The notes: generated from the letters alone by a model not told the origin. DNA of 64,000 bases from Anaerolineae bacterium (GCA_019913005.1 JAIOHL010000250.1:1-64000), one strand, 5' to 3'; positions 17,346-26,707 are shown, numbered from the stretch's first letter. Translations and numbers: made by a program.

Positions 17346-18404
17346 ATGGGGTTGAAAAAGATTTTTGCCGCCGTATTATTGATCGGTCTGGTCGCCATAC
17401 CAAAAATCGCGGTTGGGCAGGGCAACGAAGAGGACGACCACCATTTTACAATTGATGTTGAAAAAATCGCGGTGCCACATGGCGAATCAGGCGAATGGGA
17501 CGGCACCTATACCGACCCCGGCACGGTCATTTTTCATGATGGCAAGTTTCATATGTTCCGCAATGGCTTTCAGGCATGGCCCGCCTCGGTTGAAATCGGC
17601 TATTTGACCTCCGATGATGGCATCAATTGGACAGAGGTCATACCCGACCCCGTGTTTTACACCGCTGATGCCCCATTTAATGTCGAGGCCGCTTTAGCGT
17701 CGTCGGCACTGGTCGAGGAGGATGGCACATGGGTACTCTACTTCTACCTCTGGCCGCACCAATTTGGCAGCACCGACCCCAGCTCGATTGCCCGTGCGAC
17801 TGCTCCCGCCCCGGAAGGCCCTTGGACGATGGATGCCGAAATAAGCCTTGGCCCCGGCGCAGCAGCGTCCGAATGGGACAGTGGCGGCGTCAGTGCCCCG
17901 AGTGTGGTCAAAACAGACGACGGCTATCTGATGTTCTACGCCGGATTTGACATCGGTGCTGGTGGGTTCGGTGGCATCGGTATGGCGACCTCACCGGACG
18001 GCATCACATGGACGAAATACGATGACCCCGCTACGACAACGGCCCCCTATGCCGAAAGTGACCCGGTGTTTCTCCCCTCCCCTGAAGAAGGCGCATGGGA
18101 CAGCCGGGTGGTGCATCAGCCGCGTGTCCGGTTGACCCCCGATGGTTTGGTAATGTTGTATCGAACGTTTGAGGGCAATGGCCGTAATATGGCGTTTGGG
18201 CTGGCAATTAGTCAGGACGGCATTACATGGGAACGGATCGGAACTGGCCCGGTCTTTTCCTCCGACGAAACCAATCTGCGCGGTATCTGGTATTCGGAAT
18301 TGGAATATCGGGACGGCACATACTATGGCTATTTTGAAATCCAGCGCAACTATCAGAACCAAACCGATATTTATGTCGGGACACTGACCGCCGACCTCCC
18401 ATAG
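17346..18404 (+). CDS. secreted five-bladed glycosidase-like protein
   Basis: A 352-residue exported protein (signal peptide FAAVLLIGLVAIPKIAVGQ). The mature part has the repeats of the GH32/43/62/68 five-bladed propeller superfamily: blade strands with SxDGINWTEV, SPDGITWTKY and SQDGITWERI, each followed by DPVF or GPVF. TYTDPGTVIFHDGKFHMF near residue 54 would hold the blade-one Asp nucleophile or base. Substrate cannot be read from the sequence; related proteins act on arabino- or fructo-glycans, and some are lectin-like. AAGGAG seven bases upstream fixes the start. It ends at a strong terminator. Confidence 0.72.
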   Translation: MGLKKIFAAVLLIGLVAIPKIAVGQGNEEDDHHFTIDVEKIAVPHGESGEWDGTYTDPGTVIFHDGKFHMFRNGFQAWPASVEIGYLTSDDGINWTEVIPDPVFYTADAPFNVEAALASSALVEEDGTWVLYFYLWPHQFGSTDPSSIARATAPAPEGPWTMDAEISLGPGAAASEWDSGGVSAPSVVKTDDGYLMFYAGFDIGAGGFGGIGMATSPDGITWTKYDDPATTTAPYAESDPVFLPSPEEGAWDSRVVHQPRVRLTPDGLVMLYRTFEGNGRNMAFGLAISQDGITWERIGTGPVFSSDETNLRGIWYSELEYRDGTYYGYFEIQRNYQNQTDIYVGTLTADLP

Positions 18405-18412
18405 AGTCGCTT

Positions 18413-18441
18413 AGGGGCAGGCTACCAAATCTGCCCCTTTT
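18413..18441 (+). terminator. strong intrinsic terminator of the glycosidase-like gene
   Basis: AGGGGCAG pairs with CTGCCCCT around a ten-base loop and is followed by TTTT. It starts nine bases after the stop. Confidence 0.85.
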
Positions 18442-18472
18442 AACCTACTTTCTATAGCGGGTTTCAGACTAG

Positions 18473-18517
18473 ATTCAGCACGGCGGCTTTAGCCCCGTGT
18501 CATGATGGGTCAATCTT
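18473..18517 (+). repeat. hairpin interspersed repeat family B, copy 1
   Basis: Shares ATTCAGCACGG, GCTTTAGCCCCGTGT and CAATCT, in that order, with 26708-26751. The core folds as CACGG/CCGTG with an inner GGC-TTTA-GCC arm. It lies just upstream of a membrane glycosyltransferase gene and after a terminator; likely a short mobile hairpin element. Confidence 0.65.
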
Positions 18518-18605
18518 GAGAGTCACGGTAATTTCCCCAAAATCCCCAATCTGGGTTAAGGTTATAGGCAGTTTATCCCATGACCGAACCGGAGTTGGGC
18601 GTATC

Positions 18606-20060
18606 ATGAAAAGATCATCGCGGTATTATCTTTATGCAATGCTTTTGCTGGTGGGTGGGGCGTTTTTGCGTCTCTGGCAGTTGAGCCATGCCAGCCTTTG
18701 GACGGATGAAAATTTCACCTCGTTTTTTGCCCATGCCCCGGCCAAAGATTTTTTTAACTTTTTGCTTATTGACGGTGTACATGTCCCGTTTTATTTTATG
18801 GTGATGCGACTCTTTCCGGCTGAACCCGACCTTCTGCTGCGCCTGCCCTCCGCGTTTTTTGGGATTTTGAGTATTGCCGTACTCATGGGCGTAGTCAATC
18901 ATCTGTATGGCAACACACGCTTGGCATTATGGGCGGGGGCGCTGTTGGCGTTTAATCCCTACCACATCTGGTATTCGCGTTCGGCCCGACCCTATGCTCT
19001 GTTTTTTTTGTTGGCCCTCGCTGCCAGTTATTATTTTTTGCGCTTGCTGCAAGGCCGACGTTCATGGCAGTTGTGGCTACTATTTACCCTGACCACAATG
19101 GGGGCCTACATGACCCATTACTTTGCGATTGCCCTGCCGCTGGCCCAGTACATTACATTGGCGTTTGTGCTGCGTGGTCAAGCTGATTTCTTTAGAAAGT
19201 GGTTCGTGTGTCACCTGATTGCGGGGGTACCGCTGCTGATTTGGATTGGGGCGCTGACGCAGCAAGAGGTCATTTCGTTTGGCATCGCATGGATACCACC
19301 CGTGACCCCTGCCGACCCCTTTGTGACGCTATGGAATCTGCTGGTTGGCTACATGGGCCACGATTCTATTTTGTATCTGCCCGCTATTGTGATAGGTTCA
19401 GCCTTACTGCTCATGGGAATGGTATATGCCCTCCGCCATCCCCGTGCCGACGTGCCCGCCCTTTATTCTTTTTGGGTGATTGTGGGGGCGCTGGTGCCGG
19501 TGGCGCTGATTTCGCAGTTCCGCGCCGTCTATCATGATCGCTATTTTATGGTGATGCTGCCAGCCGCCCTGCTTTTGGTGCTGCGGGGGAGTCAGCAGGC
19601 GCAATGGCGTCAATGGGCCTCATTTTTACTGGTTGCCGTCCTGATTTTTGGCACGGCCACCGTATTGATTCGTATCGCCAATCATGAGGAAGAGCGGGAG
19701 GGCTGGCGGGCTGCCTCTCAATATATCGAGCGCAATTTTCAACCGGGGGATCAACTGATGGTGCTGAATGGCTCATCGTTGATTCCGTTTCGCCGCTATA
19801 CGGATGATTCATTTGACCCCCCGACCATCGAAATCGAATTTGATGAACCTGCTCCCCTCGTTGCAGGTCAACGGATGTGGGTGATGGTGCGTAATCCCAA
19901 CGAAAGTCTGCATTATCCCTTTGCGATGGACGAATTTGACCCGTTTGCCGTTGACGGCTCCAAACTGTCGGAGTGGATGCGGGCCAATCGTCTGGCATGG
20001 GTTGAGCAATGGGAGTATCCCGGCGTGACCGTGCTGCTATTTATGGGAAAATCCTCCTAA
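18606..20060 (+). CDS. membrane glycosyltransferase (GT39/ArnT-like, GT-C fold)
   Basis: A 484-residue integral membrane protein with about ten hydrophobic helices. The first extracytoplasmic loop holds LWTDENFTSFF near residue 37, with the Asp-Glu pair expected for the catalytic acidic residue of GT-C enzymes using polyprenyl-linked sugar donors. HIWYSRSARPYALFFLLALA near 122 is typical of this family's YSxxxRxY motif. The C-terminal 110 residues form a soluble outer domain. It probably transfers a sugar to a lipid, protein or glycan at the outer membrane face. GGAGT upstream supports the ATG at 18606. Confidence 0.82.
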   Translation: MKRSSRYYLYAMLLLVGGAFLRLWQLSHASLWTDENFTSFFAHAPAKDFFNFLLIDGVHVPFYFMVMRLFPAEPDLLLRLPSAFFGILSIAVLMGVVNHLYGNTRLALWAGALLAFNPYHIWYSRSARPYALFFLLALAASYYFLRLLQGRRSWQLWLLFTLTTMGAYMTHYFAIALPLAQYITLAFVLRGQADFFRKWFVCHLIAGVPLLIWIGALTQQEVISFGIAWIPPVTPADPFVTLWNLLVGYMGHDSILYLPAIVIGSALLLMGMVYALRHPRADVPALYSFWVIVGALVPVALISQFRAVYHDRYFMVMLPAALLLVLRGSQQAQWRQWASFLLVAVLIFGTATVLIRIANHEEEREGWRAASQYIERNFQPGDQLMVLNGSSLIPFRRYTDDSFDPPTIEIEFDEPAPLVAGQRMWVMVRNPNESLHYPFAMDEFDPFAVDGSKLSEWMRANRLAWVEQWEYPGVTVLLFMGKSS

Positions 20061-20194
20061 AAAATGGGGCGCTTTGACGGATTGGGGGCAGTCTCTATTG
20101 ACAGGCTAGGCGGTTTGGGGTGAGATAGGGGAGTTATCTCATCGGGTCATCTATCCTATTGACCCAAGTGGAGGGAAGGGAGACACCCCACCGC

Positions 20195-21172
20195 ATGACC
20201 ACAAACAGTTCCAATTCATCCATTGCTGACCACGCCATTTTTGTACAAGCCATCACCAAACGCTTTGGCGATTTTATGGCGGTTGACCATGTAAATTTTG
20301 AGGTTAATCGCGGCGAGATTTTTAGCCTGCTTGGGCCAAACGGGGCGGGCAAGACGACCATCATCCGTATGATTCTGGATATTTTGCGCCCTGACGACGG
20401 TCAAATTCAGGTATTGGGCGGTGCGCTGACCGATGCGACCAAAGACCGTATTGGTTATCTTCCCGAAGAACGCGGCCTCTATAAAAACGTCAAAGTGCTG
20501 GAAATGCTGATCTATCTCGGTCAATTAAAGGGCATGTCTACCCATGATGTGCGGGTGCGTGCCCTCGATCTCTTGGAGCGTTTTGGTCTCTCCGACAACA
20601 CCAAGAGCAAAATCAGTCAGCTTTCGAAGGGGATGCAGCAAAAAGTCCAGACGATTGCCACGATTCTGCATAAACCTGACCTGCTGATTATTGACGAACC
20701 CTTTTCCGGCCTCGACCCCGTGAATACCCAGTTGATTCAAGACCTGCTGTACGAAATGAAGGCCGAAGGCGTGACTATCGTCATGTCTACCCATCAGATG
20801 CACCAAGTCGAAGAAATGGCGGATCGCCTGTTGATGATTAACAAAGGCCAGCGCGTGTTGTATGGCCCAGTCAAGGAAGTGCGCCAGGCCTATGCCCAGA
20901 ACGCAGTTATTGTGGAGGGCGAGGGCAATTGGACAACCGTCCCCGGCGTCAAAGAGGTGTTGGCGGGGCGCAACGGCCAAGAAGCCAAATTGATGCTCGC
21001 CCCCGGCTTCACTCCCGATGATGTGATGCAAATTCTTGCCAGCCGCAAAGATTACGCTGTGCGCCGATTTGAACTGGCCGTACCCAGCCTAAACGAGATT
21101 TTTATTCAGGTCGTGGGCGGGAATGGCAGCCGCGCCGAAGCCCGTTTTAATGATGTGCGGGCAGCCGATTAA
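20195..21172 (+). CDS. ABC-2 exporter ATPase
   Basis: A 325-residue ATP-binding subunit. Walker A LLGPNGAGKTTIIRM, the signature QLSKGMQQKVQ, Walker B LLIIDEPFSGLDPVN and the switch His in STHQMHQVEEM are all visible in the first 215 residues, followed by a C-terminal extension of about 85 residues (DUF4162-like). This is the layout of NatA-type exporters. The start at 20195 follows a purine-rich GGGAAGGGAG. It is the first gene of a four-gene operon with two permeases. Substrate unknown; sodium, antibiotics or lipids are family options. Confidence 0.93.
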   Translation: MTTNSSNSSIADHAIFVQAITKRFGDFMAVDHVNFEVNRGEIFSLLGPNGAGKTTIIRMILDILRPDDGQIQVLGGALTDATKDRIGYLPEERGLYKNVKVLEMLIYLGQLKGMSTHDVRVRALDLLERFGLSDNTKSKISQLSKGMQQKVQTIATILHKPDLLIIDEPFSGLDPVNTQLIQDLLYEMKAEGVTIVMSTHQMHQVEEMADRLLMINKGQRVLYGPVKEVRQAYAQNAVIVEGEGNWTTVPGVKEVLAGRNGQEAKLMLAPGFTPDDVMQILASRKDYAVRRFELAVPSLNEIFIQVVGGNGSRAEARFNDVRAAD

Positions 21173-21184
21173 GGGAGGCCACTG

Positions 21185-22441
21185 ATGAATCTTGCCAAAG
21201 CGTTGATTGTGGCCCGCCGTGAATATCGGGTGAATTTTCGCAGCCCCGGCTTTCTGTTCATGGCGTTTGCCTTTCCGCTCATTATTCTGGGGATCATGTT
21301 TTTTATCACCCAGTTCATCATCGAACGGGAAACCAGCACCGATGATTTTCAGAAGGTGGCCTATGTAGACAACGCGGGGATCATCCAATCCGGTGTTGAA
21401 GCTCCCGAAGGCTATTTTGCGCTGGACGTGCCGGAAGTAGAGGCTGTTCCCTATATCGAGCAGCAGCTAAGAGACGGCGTGGCCGATGCCATTTTTGTGA
21501 TTGATGCCAACTATACCCTGACCGGGCAGGTAGATGTCTATTCACAGAAAAACGTCACCGTGGCGCTCAAAGAGGATATGGATCGGTTTCTCAGCGACAA
21601 TCTAGTCGCGCAGGCCGACGATCTACAAGTGCCTGTCGAGCGTCTTGTTGAGCCAATAGACATGGTTTTTCGCACCCTTGATACCGATGAACGTCAGAGT
21701 GAGGCGGCTTTGATTGGGCGGTTTTTGCTGCCGACCATCTTCGTGTTTGTCTTTTTTATCGCCACCTCCACCACCTCTCAATTTATGATGGGCGGCGTGG
21801 TCGAAGAAAAAGAAAACCGCCTAATGGAAATTTTGGCATCCAGCGTGCGCCCATTGGAGCTGCTGGTGGGCAAATTGTTAGGGTTGAGCGGCCTCGCCTT
21901 TACCCAGATCGCTTTTTGGACTCTGACTGGTGCTGTGATTGCCTTGACCACCGAACAGGGCCGTGACTTTTTCTCCGGCGCAGAATTTCAAACGGGCGAT
22001 GTTCTGTTGATGATCGTGTTGTTTGTCCTCGATTTTGTCCTGACATCGGCGATTATGTTGGGGATAGGGGCTGCTGTCACTGCCGAGGCCGAAAGTCGCC
22101 AAGCAGCGGGGTTCATTGGCCTCATCGCCGTACTGCCGATTGCTGCCAATGCCCTATTTTTTACTAACCCCAATGGCCCGATTCCCGTAATTTTGAGCTT
22201 TTTCCCGATGACCTCCCCGGTGGCAATCATCATGCGCATCGGCCTAACCTCCGTCCCGACGTGGCAGATTGCCGTGAGCATGGTCATCTTAATTGCTTCA
22301 ACGGTGGGAGTCTTGTGGTTGGCGGCGGTGGTGTTTCGCTTGGGTATGTTGATGTACGGCAAGGTGCTGACACCTAAATTGTTGTGGCAGGCCCTGCGGG
22401 AAAACCAAAGCACGCCCGTGATTGAGGTGCTGCCCGAATGA
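21185..22441 (+). CDS. ABC-2 permease 1
   Basis: A 418-residue permease with one N-terminal helix (residues about 20-45), a large extracytoplasmic domain of roughly 130 residues and five or six helices in the C-terminal half. The coupling-helix region GVVEEKENRLMEILASSVR is typical of NatB-type permeases. It follows the ATPase gene by 12 bases and its stop overlaps the next gene by four bases. It probably pairs with the second permease as a heterodimer. Confidence 0.9.
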   Translation: MNLAKALIVARREYRVNFRSPGFLFMAFAFPLIILGIMFFITQFIIERETSTDDFQKVAYVDNAGIIQSGVEAPEGYFALDVPEVEAVPYIEQQLRDGVADAIFVIDANYTLTGQVDVYSQKNVTVALKEDMDRFLSDNLVAQADDLQVPVERLVEPIDMVFRTLDTDERQSEAALIGRFLLPTIFVFVFFIATSTTSQFMMGGVVEEKENRLMEILASSVRPLELLVGKLLGLSGLAFTQIAFWTLTGAVIALTTEQGRDFFSGAEFQTGDVLLMIVLFVLDFVLTSAIMLGIGAAVTAEAESRQAAGFIGLIAVLPIAANALFFTNPNGPIPVILSFFPMTSPVAIIMRIGLTSVPTWQIAVSMVILIASTVGVLWLAAVVFRLGMLMYGKVLTPKLLWQALRENQSTPVIEVLPE

Positions 22442-22710
22442 AATTCATCCTTTGGACAGTGTTTTTGAGTGTCTCCGCTGTATTCGTGATCGTGATTCTC
22501 GTGGGGATTTTCACGGGCCGCGAATATCATCTAAATCGAGACCCCGACAATCCACGTAACGCCGGACAAAGCGATGTGACCCTTAACCGCGATAATGTGG
22601 GGGCGGTCATGTGGCTTGGGGTGATAGGGATCATCCTTAGTTTCGGAGCGGTTCGCAATTGGCGAGAGATTTTGCGGCCTACAAACTCGGATAGGGAAGT
22701 AAACAAATGA
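22438..22710 (+). CDS. small two-helix membrane protein in the ABC operon
   Basis: A 90-residue protein with hydrophobic helices at about 3-25 and 55-73 and a soluble segment with DRDPDNPRN-like acidic/basic residues between them. It overlaps the upstream permease (ATGA) and the downstream permease (ATGA), so it is translationally locked between the two exporter halves. No family is recognised; it may be an assembly or regulatory subunit of the exporter. Confidence 0.72.
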   Translation: MKFILWTVFLSVSAVFVIVILVGIFTGREYHLNRDPDNPRNAGQSDVTLNRDNVGAVMWLGVIGIILSFGAVRNWREILRPTNSDREVNK

Positions 22711-24047
22711 CCCACTGGTATCAAGTATTTGTATTTGAAATCAAGCGCCAGTTTGGGCGGAAAGCCTATCTGCTGCTGACCTTTGGCTTACCCGTTTTGG
22801 CATTGGTGATCTTTGGGGCCTATCGCACCTATGAATCCAGCCGGGATGATCGCTCGGAGGAAAAACAAGAACTCATCACCACGACCAACGACCAGCAAAT
22901 CGGCTACATAGATGCCACAGCACAACAGCTTTTCCCTGCGCCGGAAACCTATGGCCCCGCAACTGCCCGCGACTGTAATTTTGATCCCGATGCACCCTTT
23001 ACCCCCGGCACGATCAAACGAGTGACCCAACCCAAATGTTTTACGGGGCGCATCCATGCCTACTCTGATCTGACCGTTGGCAAAGCGGCGCTTGAGGATA
23101 AGACCATTGATATGCTGTTTGTGGTCGAGCCGAATTATCTGGCAACAGGTGAGGTGTCGCTCTATACCGAAGAATTTAATCTTGCCACCTCGGATAGCTC
23201 CGGCCTGTTTACCGATTTTTTGCTGTCCAGTATGCTGCAAAATGCCAGCGGCCCCACCTATGACCTGCTCTATCTGCGTCTGCGTCAACCCTCCGCCGTC
23301 ACTGAGCATCGTGTCGTAGAGACAGGCGCGGAGGAACAGAACGAGGATCAGAATTTTGTGGTGGCCTATGTCACGGCCATTCTGTTGGGCATGACCCTCT
23401 TTTGGGGTGGGGGCTATTTGATGCAAAGTGTCGTGCAGGAAAAAGAGTCGCGCATCATTGAAATCCTGCTGTCCTCGGTCCCGGCCCGCGCTCTACTGGT
23501 GGGCAAAATTTTGGCGATGGGGGTGGTCAGTGTTGTGCAAGTGACCATGTTGATGGGGACGGCCATGTTTATCGGACGACAGGCGGGCAGTATCGCCGAT
23601 TCACTCAGTGATGTCGAAATCGGCCTTGGCAAGATCATCCTGATTGCCATCTATTTTGTCTTAGGCTATCTGCTATTTGGTGGCCTAATGGCGGCCATTG
23701 GCGCGATGAATACCACCTCCCGCGAGGCGCAGAATTACACAGCCGCGATCACCCTGCCTGCCATCTCACCGATGTTCTTCCTGACCCTATTTGTTGAAGA
23801 ACCCCATTCGACCATCCCGACGGTGATGAGCATGTTCCCCATGACCGCGCCGATTGCCATGATGATGCGGATTGCCATCTCAGACGTTCCGGCATGGCAG
23901 GTATTGGTCAGCATCGGGGGCATGGTGGTCATGATTGTCGGGGCGCTGTGGCTGGCGGGTAAGTTGTTCGGCGTGCAAAGCCTGCTGACACTCGACAACG
24001 CGCTGAAATTGAAAGATTTGCCCAAAGCCTTACGCAGCAAATCGTAG
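22707..24047 (+). CDS. ABC-2 permease 2
   Basis: A 446-residue permease with the same layout as the first: an N-terminal helix, a long outer domain of about 170 residues, and five or six C-terminal helices. It carries the VVQEKESRIIEILLSSVP coupling motif near residue 245. It is related to but clearly different from the first permease. It overlaps the small membrane protein gene by four bases and ends the operon. Confidence 0.9.
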   Translation: MTHWYQVFVFEIKRQFGRKAYLLLTFGLPVLALVIFGAYRTYESSRDDRSEEKQELITTTNDQQIGYIDATAQQLFPAPETYGPATARDCNFDPDAPFTPGTIKRVTQPKCFTGRIHAYSDLTVGKAALEDKTIDMLFVVEPNYLATGEVSLYTEEFNLATSDSSGLFTDFLLSSMLQNASGPTYDLLYLRLRQPSAVTEHRVVETGAEEQNEDQNFVVAYVTAILLGMTLFWGGGYLMQSVVQEKESRIIEILLSSVPARALLVGKILAMGVVSVVQVTMLMGTAMFIGRQAGSIADSLSDVEIGLGKIILIAIYFVLGYLLFGGLMAAIGAMNTTSREAQNYTAAITLPAISPMFFLTLFVEEPHSTIPTVMSMFPMTAPIAMMMRIAISDVPAWQVLVSIGGMVVMIVGALWLAGKLFGVQSLLTLDNALKLKDLPKALRSKS

Positions 24048-24070
24048 TAAATCAACCCCGCGCCTTCAAG

Positions 24071-24139
24071 CATGGGGAGGGGAGTAAGCCCTGTATTGAA
24101 GCCCTTCCCTTTGCTAGGGGAAGGGTTTGGGATGGGGTG
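24071..24139 (+). repeat. GC-rich interspersed repeat family A, copy 2
   Basis: GGGGAGGGGAGTAAG, TATTGAAGCCCTTCCCTTTG, TAGGGGAAGGGTTTGGGATG, in that order, match 35433-35530 nearly base for base. The AAGCCCTTCCC and GGGAAGGGTTT arms can pair as a hairpin, so it may also act as a terminator for the ABC operon. Confidence 0.7.
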
Positions 24140-24172
24140 CGTCTTTACCCGAATTTGGGATTACCCGCCCAA

Positions 24173-24670
24173 TTATTCCAGAAGCCATTCAAATTTCTGC
24201 TCGGTTAGCACTTTACCCCATTGTTCTCCGGTGACTTCCTCAATCAGCGTAAACCCTACCTGTTCATAGAGATGCCGCGCCGAATCAAGGCCCGCAAATG
24301 TCGTAAGATAGACCCTTTTGAATCCGGCCTCTCTGCAAAAAGCGACAGCCGCATCCATCAACTGCCGCCCGATGCCCTGCCCTTGATAGGACGGGTCAAT
24401 GATAAACCAGCGCAATCGTGCGCCTTCGGTTCTGATCCTGCCCCCATCAATGACAATTCCGCCGACAATACATTGCCCGTCCAACGCCAACCACAGCCCA
24501 TCATGGGTTTCGTCATATCGCCCCATAAATTCTGCAAGGCCGCTCCCGACCTTTGCTTCAAAAAACAGCCCCAAATTCCAATGGGCCGCATAATACGTGC
24601 CGTGCAGTTCGGTGATCCGTCCAATCGCCCCCGGCAGATAACCCCGATGAATCGTGATGTGCTGTGCCAT
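24173..24670 (-). CDS. GNAT-family N-acetyltransferase
   Basis: A 165-residue GNAT. The acetyl-CoA loop is IDPSYQGQGIGRQLMD (about 93-108), followed by AVAFCREAGFKRVYLTTF and HLYEQVGFTLIEE, the standard motif order. The proteins of this branch often sit beside small regulators. It is divergent from the XRE regulator at 24758, 87 bases away, and could be controlled by it. Substrate unknown. Confidence 0.85.
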   Translation of the reverse strand: MAQHITIHRGYLPGAIGRITELHGTYYAAHWNLGLFFEAKVGSGLAEFMGRYDETHDGLWLALDGQCIVGGIVIDGGRIRTEGARLRWFIIDPSYQGQGIGRQLMDAAVAFCREAGFKRVYLTTFAGLDSARHLYEQVGFTLIEEVTGEQWGKVLTEQKFEWLLE

Positions 24671-24757
24671 CGTGTCCCTTTCCTCTGATTCAATCCAAAT
24701 CTGTTATCATTCTAAGGACAAAGTTTGGCATTGTCATAGACTTTGGAGTCGAATTCG

Positions 24758-25585
24758 ATGGCAGGTAATGGGCATGTTCCGTTCGATGTGGGGAAAGTGG
24801 GTGGGGCGAAATTGCGTGCGCTACGCCAAGCCTGCGGCCTTACCCAATTAACGGTTGAATTGGAAGCCAGCTTGGGCACCGGCTATTTGCAGCGAGTCGA
24901 ATCCGGCAGGGTGCAGCAGCCGGAACGCGAAACCCTCGAACGAATTTTGGATGCGTTGGGGGCTACCTTTGCCCAACGCCGCGATGTGCTGGAAACATTT
25001 GGGTATATCGTTACTATCACGCCGCCCCTCCCTCATGACATCGCTTGGGCCACCCAGCAGACCGACCCCATGCTGCATAAGGTCTGTTTTCCGGCCTATC
25101 TGCTGACCTGCACCCATCATCTATTGGCGTGGAATGTCGCCGCTGAAGCGCTTTTTCGACAAGTCGGTATTCAGAATTTGGCCGATTTTCAATCCGCCCC
25201 GATTTTTCATCTCTTTTTTGAAGGGATTCTGCCTTCTATCCATAACCCTGCTGAGTTTCTAGCTGCCGTTGTACAGGCGCTGCGGCATGAAATCAGCAAG
25301 TTCCAGCATGAGGCATGGTGTATTAGCTTGATAGAGGGTCTCCTCCAAGACTTGCCCTTGTTCAAAACCCATTGGGATGTCACCACCTCCAAGCCTCCTT
25401 CGGTGGTAGCCGCCCGTCCACTTGTCCCATTGGAAATAGCCCCAATAATTGGGGGGAAGCTGAAGTTTCGCATCACCGCCGAGCCGCTCACCGCTGACCC
25501 ACGTTTCCGCGTGGTATACTATCTACCAGCCGATGTGGCAACCCTTCAACTCTACACGCATGAGGGGTCTATGTGTTCTCCATAA
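24758..25585 (+). CDS. XRE-family regulator with MmyB-like ligand-binding domain
   Basis: A 275-residue protein. Residues about 15-70 are a helix-turn-helix (KLRALRQACGLTQLTVE, YLQRVESGRVQQPERETLER). The remainder resembles the MmyB-type PAS-like ligand-binding domain, with LLAWNVAAEALF near 125 and FHLFF near 150. Such proteins sense small molecules, sometimes fatty acids, and repress adjacent genes. ATG at 24758 is used. It precedes the HIT gene by 43 bases, so HIT and ClbS-like genes may be in its unit. Confidence 0.8.
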   Translation: MAGNGHVPFDVGKVGGAKLRALRQACGLTQLTVELEASLGTGYLQRVESGRVQQPERETLERILDALGATFAQRRDVLETFGYIVTITPPLPHDIAWATQQTDPMLHKVCFPAYLLTCTHHLLAWNVAAEALFRQVGIQNLADFQSAPIFHLFFEGILPSIHNPAEFLAAVVQALRHEISKFQHEAWCISLIEGLLQDLPLFKTHWDVTTSKPPSVVAARPLVPLEIAPIIGGKLKFRITAEPLTADPRFRVVYYLPADVATLQLYTHEGSMCSP

Positions 25586-25628
25586 CTCTCCATAAGTTGT
25601 GTGCCGTACACAATAGGAGGCCAGCCCT

Positions 25629-26102
25629 ATGAATGTATTACCCACCCGTGATGAAGTCAAAGAGAAAATCGAAACACTCCGCCAACAAGGGATTTGTTAT
25701 GTCTGCCATGACCTGCAAACGGGTGAAATTTTTGGCACGCAGTCGGTCATTTATGAAGATGCTGATTTCCGCGTGGTGCTGGAATTGCATCCGCGCATGG
25801 TCGGACATACAATCGTGCTTTATAAGCCGCACCGCGAAGATGTTTCGGAATTGGCCGCCGATGAAACCGCCCACATTTTCCAGATGTGTGTTCGGGTGAT
25901 TCAGGCCATTAAGCAGGCATTAGGAGCGGAAAAAGTCTATCTGGTGACCATGTGTGATGGCCCGATCAACCATCTCCATATTCAACTGCTGCCGCGTTAT
26001 CCCGGCGAGCCGATTGGCTCCAAACGGCTGGTGGATCCACGTGGAACATTGACCAATGCCGCATCAACCACCGCCGCCATTCGCAACGCCTTGCATTTAT
26101 AG
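25629..26102 (+). CDS. HIT-family nucleotide hydrolase/transferase
   Basis: A 157-residue HIT protein that acts on nucleoside phosphate anhydrides or AMP adducts. The active-site strand reads INHLHIQLLPR with His115 and His117; the third histidine of HxHxH is Gln119, as in the GalT/transferase-like branch, so it may transfer rather than hydrolyse nucleotides. Cys23 and Cys26 (CYVC) form a half zinc site near the N-terminus, as in many bacterial HIT proteins. AGGAGG precedes the ATG. Confidence 0.85.
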   Translation: MNVLPTRDEVKEKIETLRQQGICYVCHDLQTGEIFGTQSVIYEDADFRVVLELHPRMVGHTIVLYKPHREDVSELAADETAHIFQMCVRVIQAIKQALGAEKVYLVTMCDGPINHLHIQLLPRYPGEPIGSKRLVDPRGTLTNAASTTAAIRNALHL

Positions 26103-26134
26103 AACCGCACGATGATTTTGAGGAGAACAGTCGC

Positions 26135-26617
26135 ATGTCCGAATTTGTCAACAAAGAAGAACTGCTCCGTCGTCTCGATGAAAGTTATCGCCAACTGCGT
26201 GAATTGCTTACCCGTATCCTGCCCCAAAAAACGATGGAATCGGGTGTCGAGGGTACATGGTCGGTCAAGGATATTTTGGCTCATCTGATTGGCTGGGAAC
26301 AATTCGCCCTAAGCGAGTTGCAGGCCGCCTTTGCGGGGCAACCTCAACCATCCGCGCCATCCGATGTGGATTTGTTCAATGCCCAACAGGTTGAGGCCAA
26401 CCGTACTTTGCCCTATGATGTGGTACTTGGCAATTGGCGTCAGTCGGTGCAAAGTATTATTGACGCCGTAAACTCGATTCCCGATGCCGAATTTATGCCG
26501 AACAGCAACTTGCAGCAGTGGTTGGGTGAGACGATTAATGACACCCTTGCCAACAATACCTATGAACACTGGGATGAGCATCGTGTCATCATTGAAGCAT
26601 GGCTGGCGGGCAGGTAA
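26135..26617 (+). CDS. ClbS/DfsB-like four-helix bundle protein
   Basis: A 160-residue helical protein of the ClbS/DfsB (DUF1706) group within the DinB-like superfamily. The opening NKEELLRRLDESYRQLRELL and the WSVKDILAHLIGWEQ block near residue 52 are the family hallmark. ClbS itself protects DNA from colibactin; most relatives are uncharacterised. It follows HIT by 32 bases and ends at a terminator, so the two are probably co-transcribed. Confidence 0.8.
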   Translation: MSEFVNKEELLRRLDESYRQLRELLTRILPQKTMESGVEGTWSVKDILAHLIGWEQFALSELQAAFAGQPQPSAPSDVDLFNAQQVEANRTLPYDVVLGNWRQSVQSIIDAVNSIPDAEFMPNSNLQQWLGETINDTLANNTYEHWDEHRVIIEAWLAGR

Positions 26618-26642
26618 AAATTTAGGGAAATTTCCCTAAAGA

Positions 26643-26672
26643 GGGCAGGTAGATCATTTCCTGCCTTTTTTG
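26643..26672 (+). terminator. intrinsic terminator
   Basis: GGCAGG pairs with CCTGCC around a ten-base loop, followed by six T. It starts 26 bases after the ClbS-like stop. Confidence 0.85.
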
Positions 26673-26707
26673 TTGCTTTATAGCAATTCTTATGTTGGTT
26701 GGCCTAA

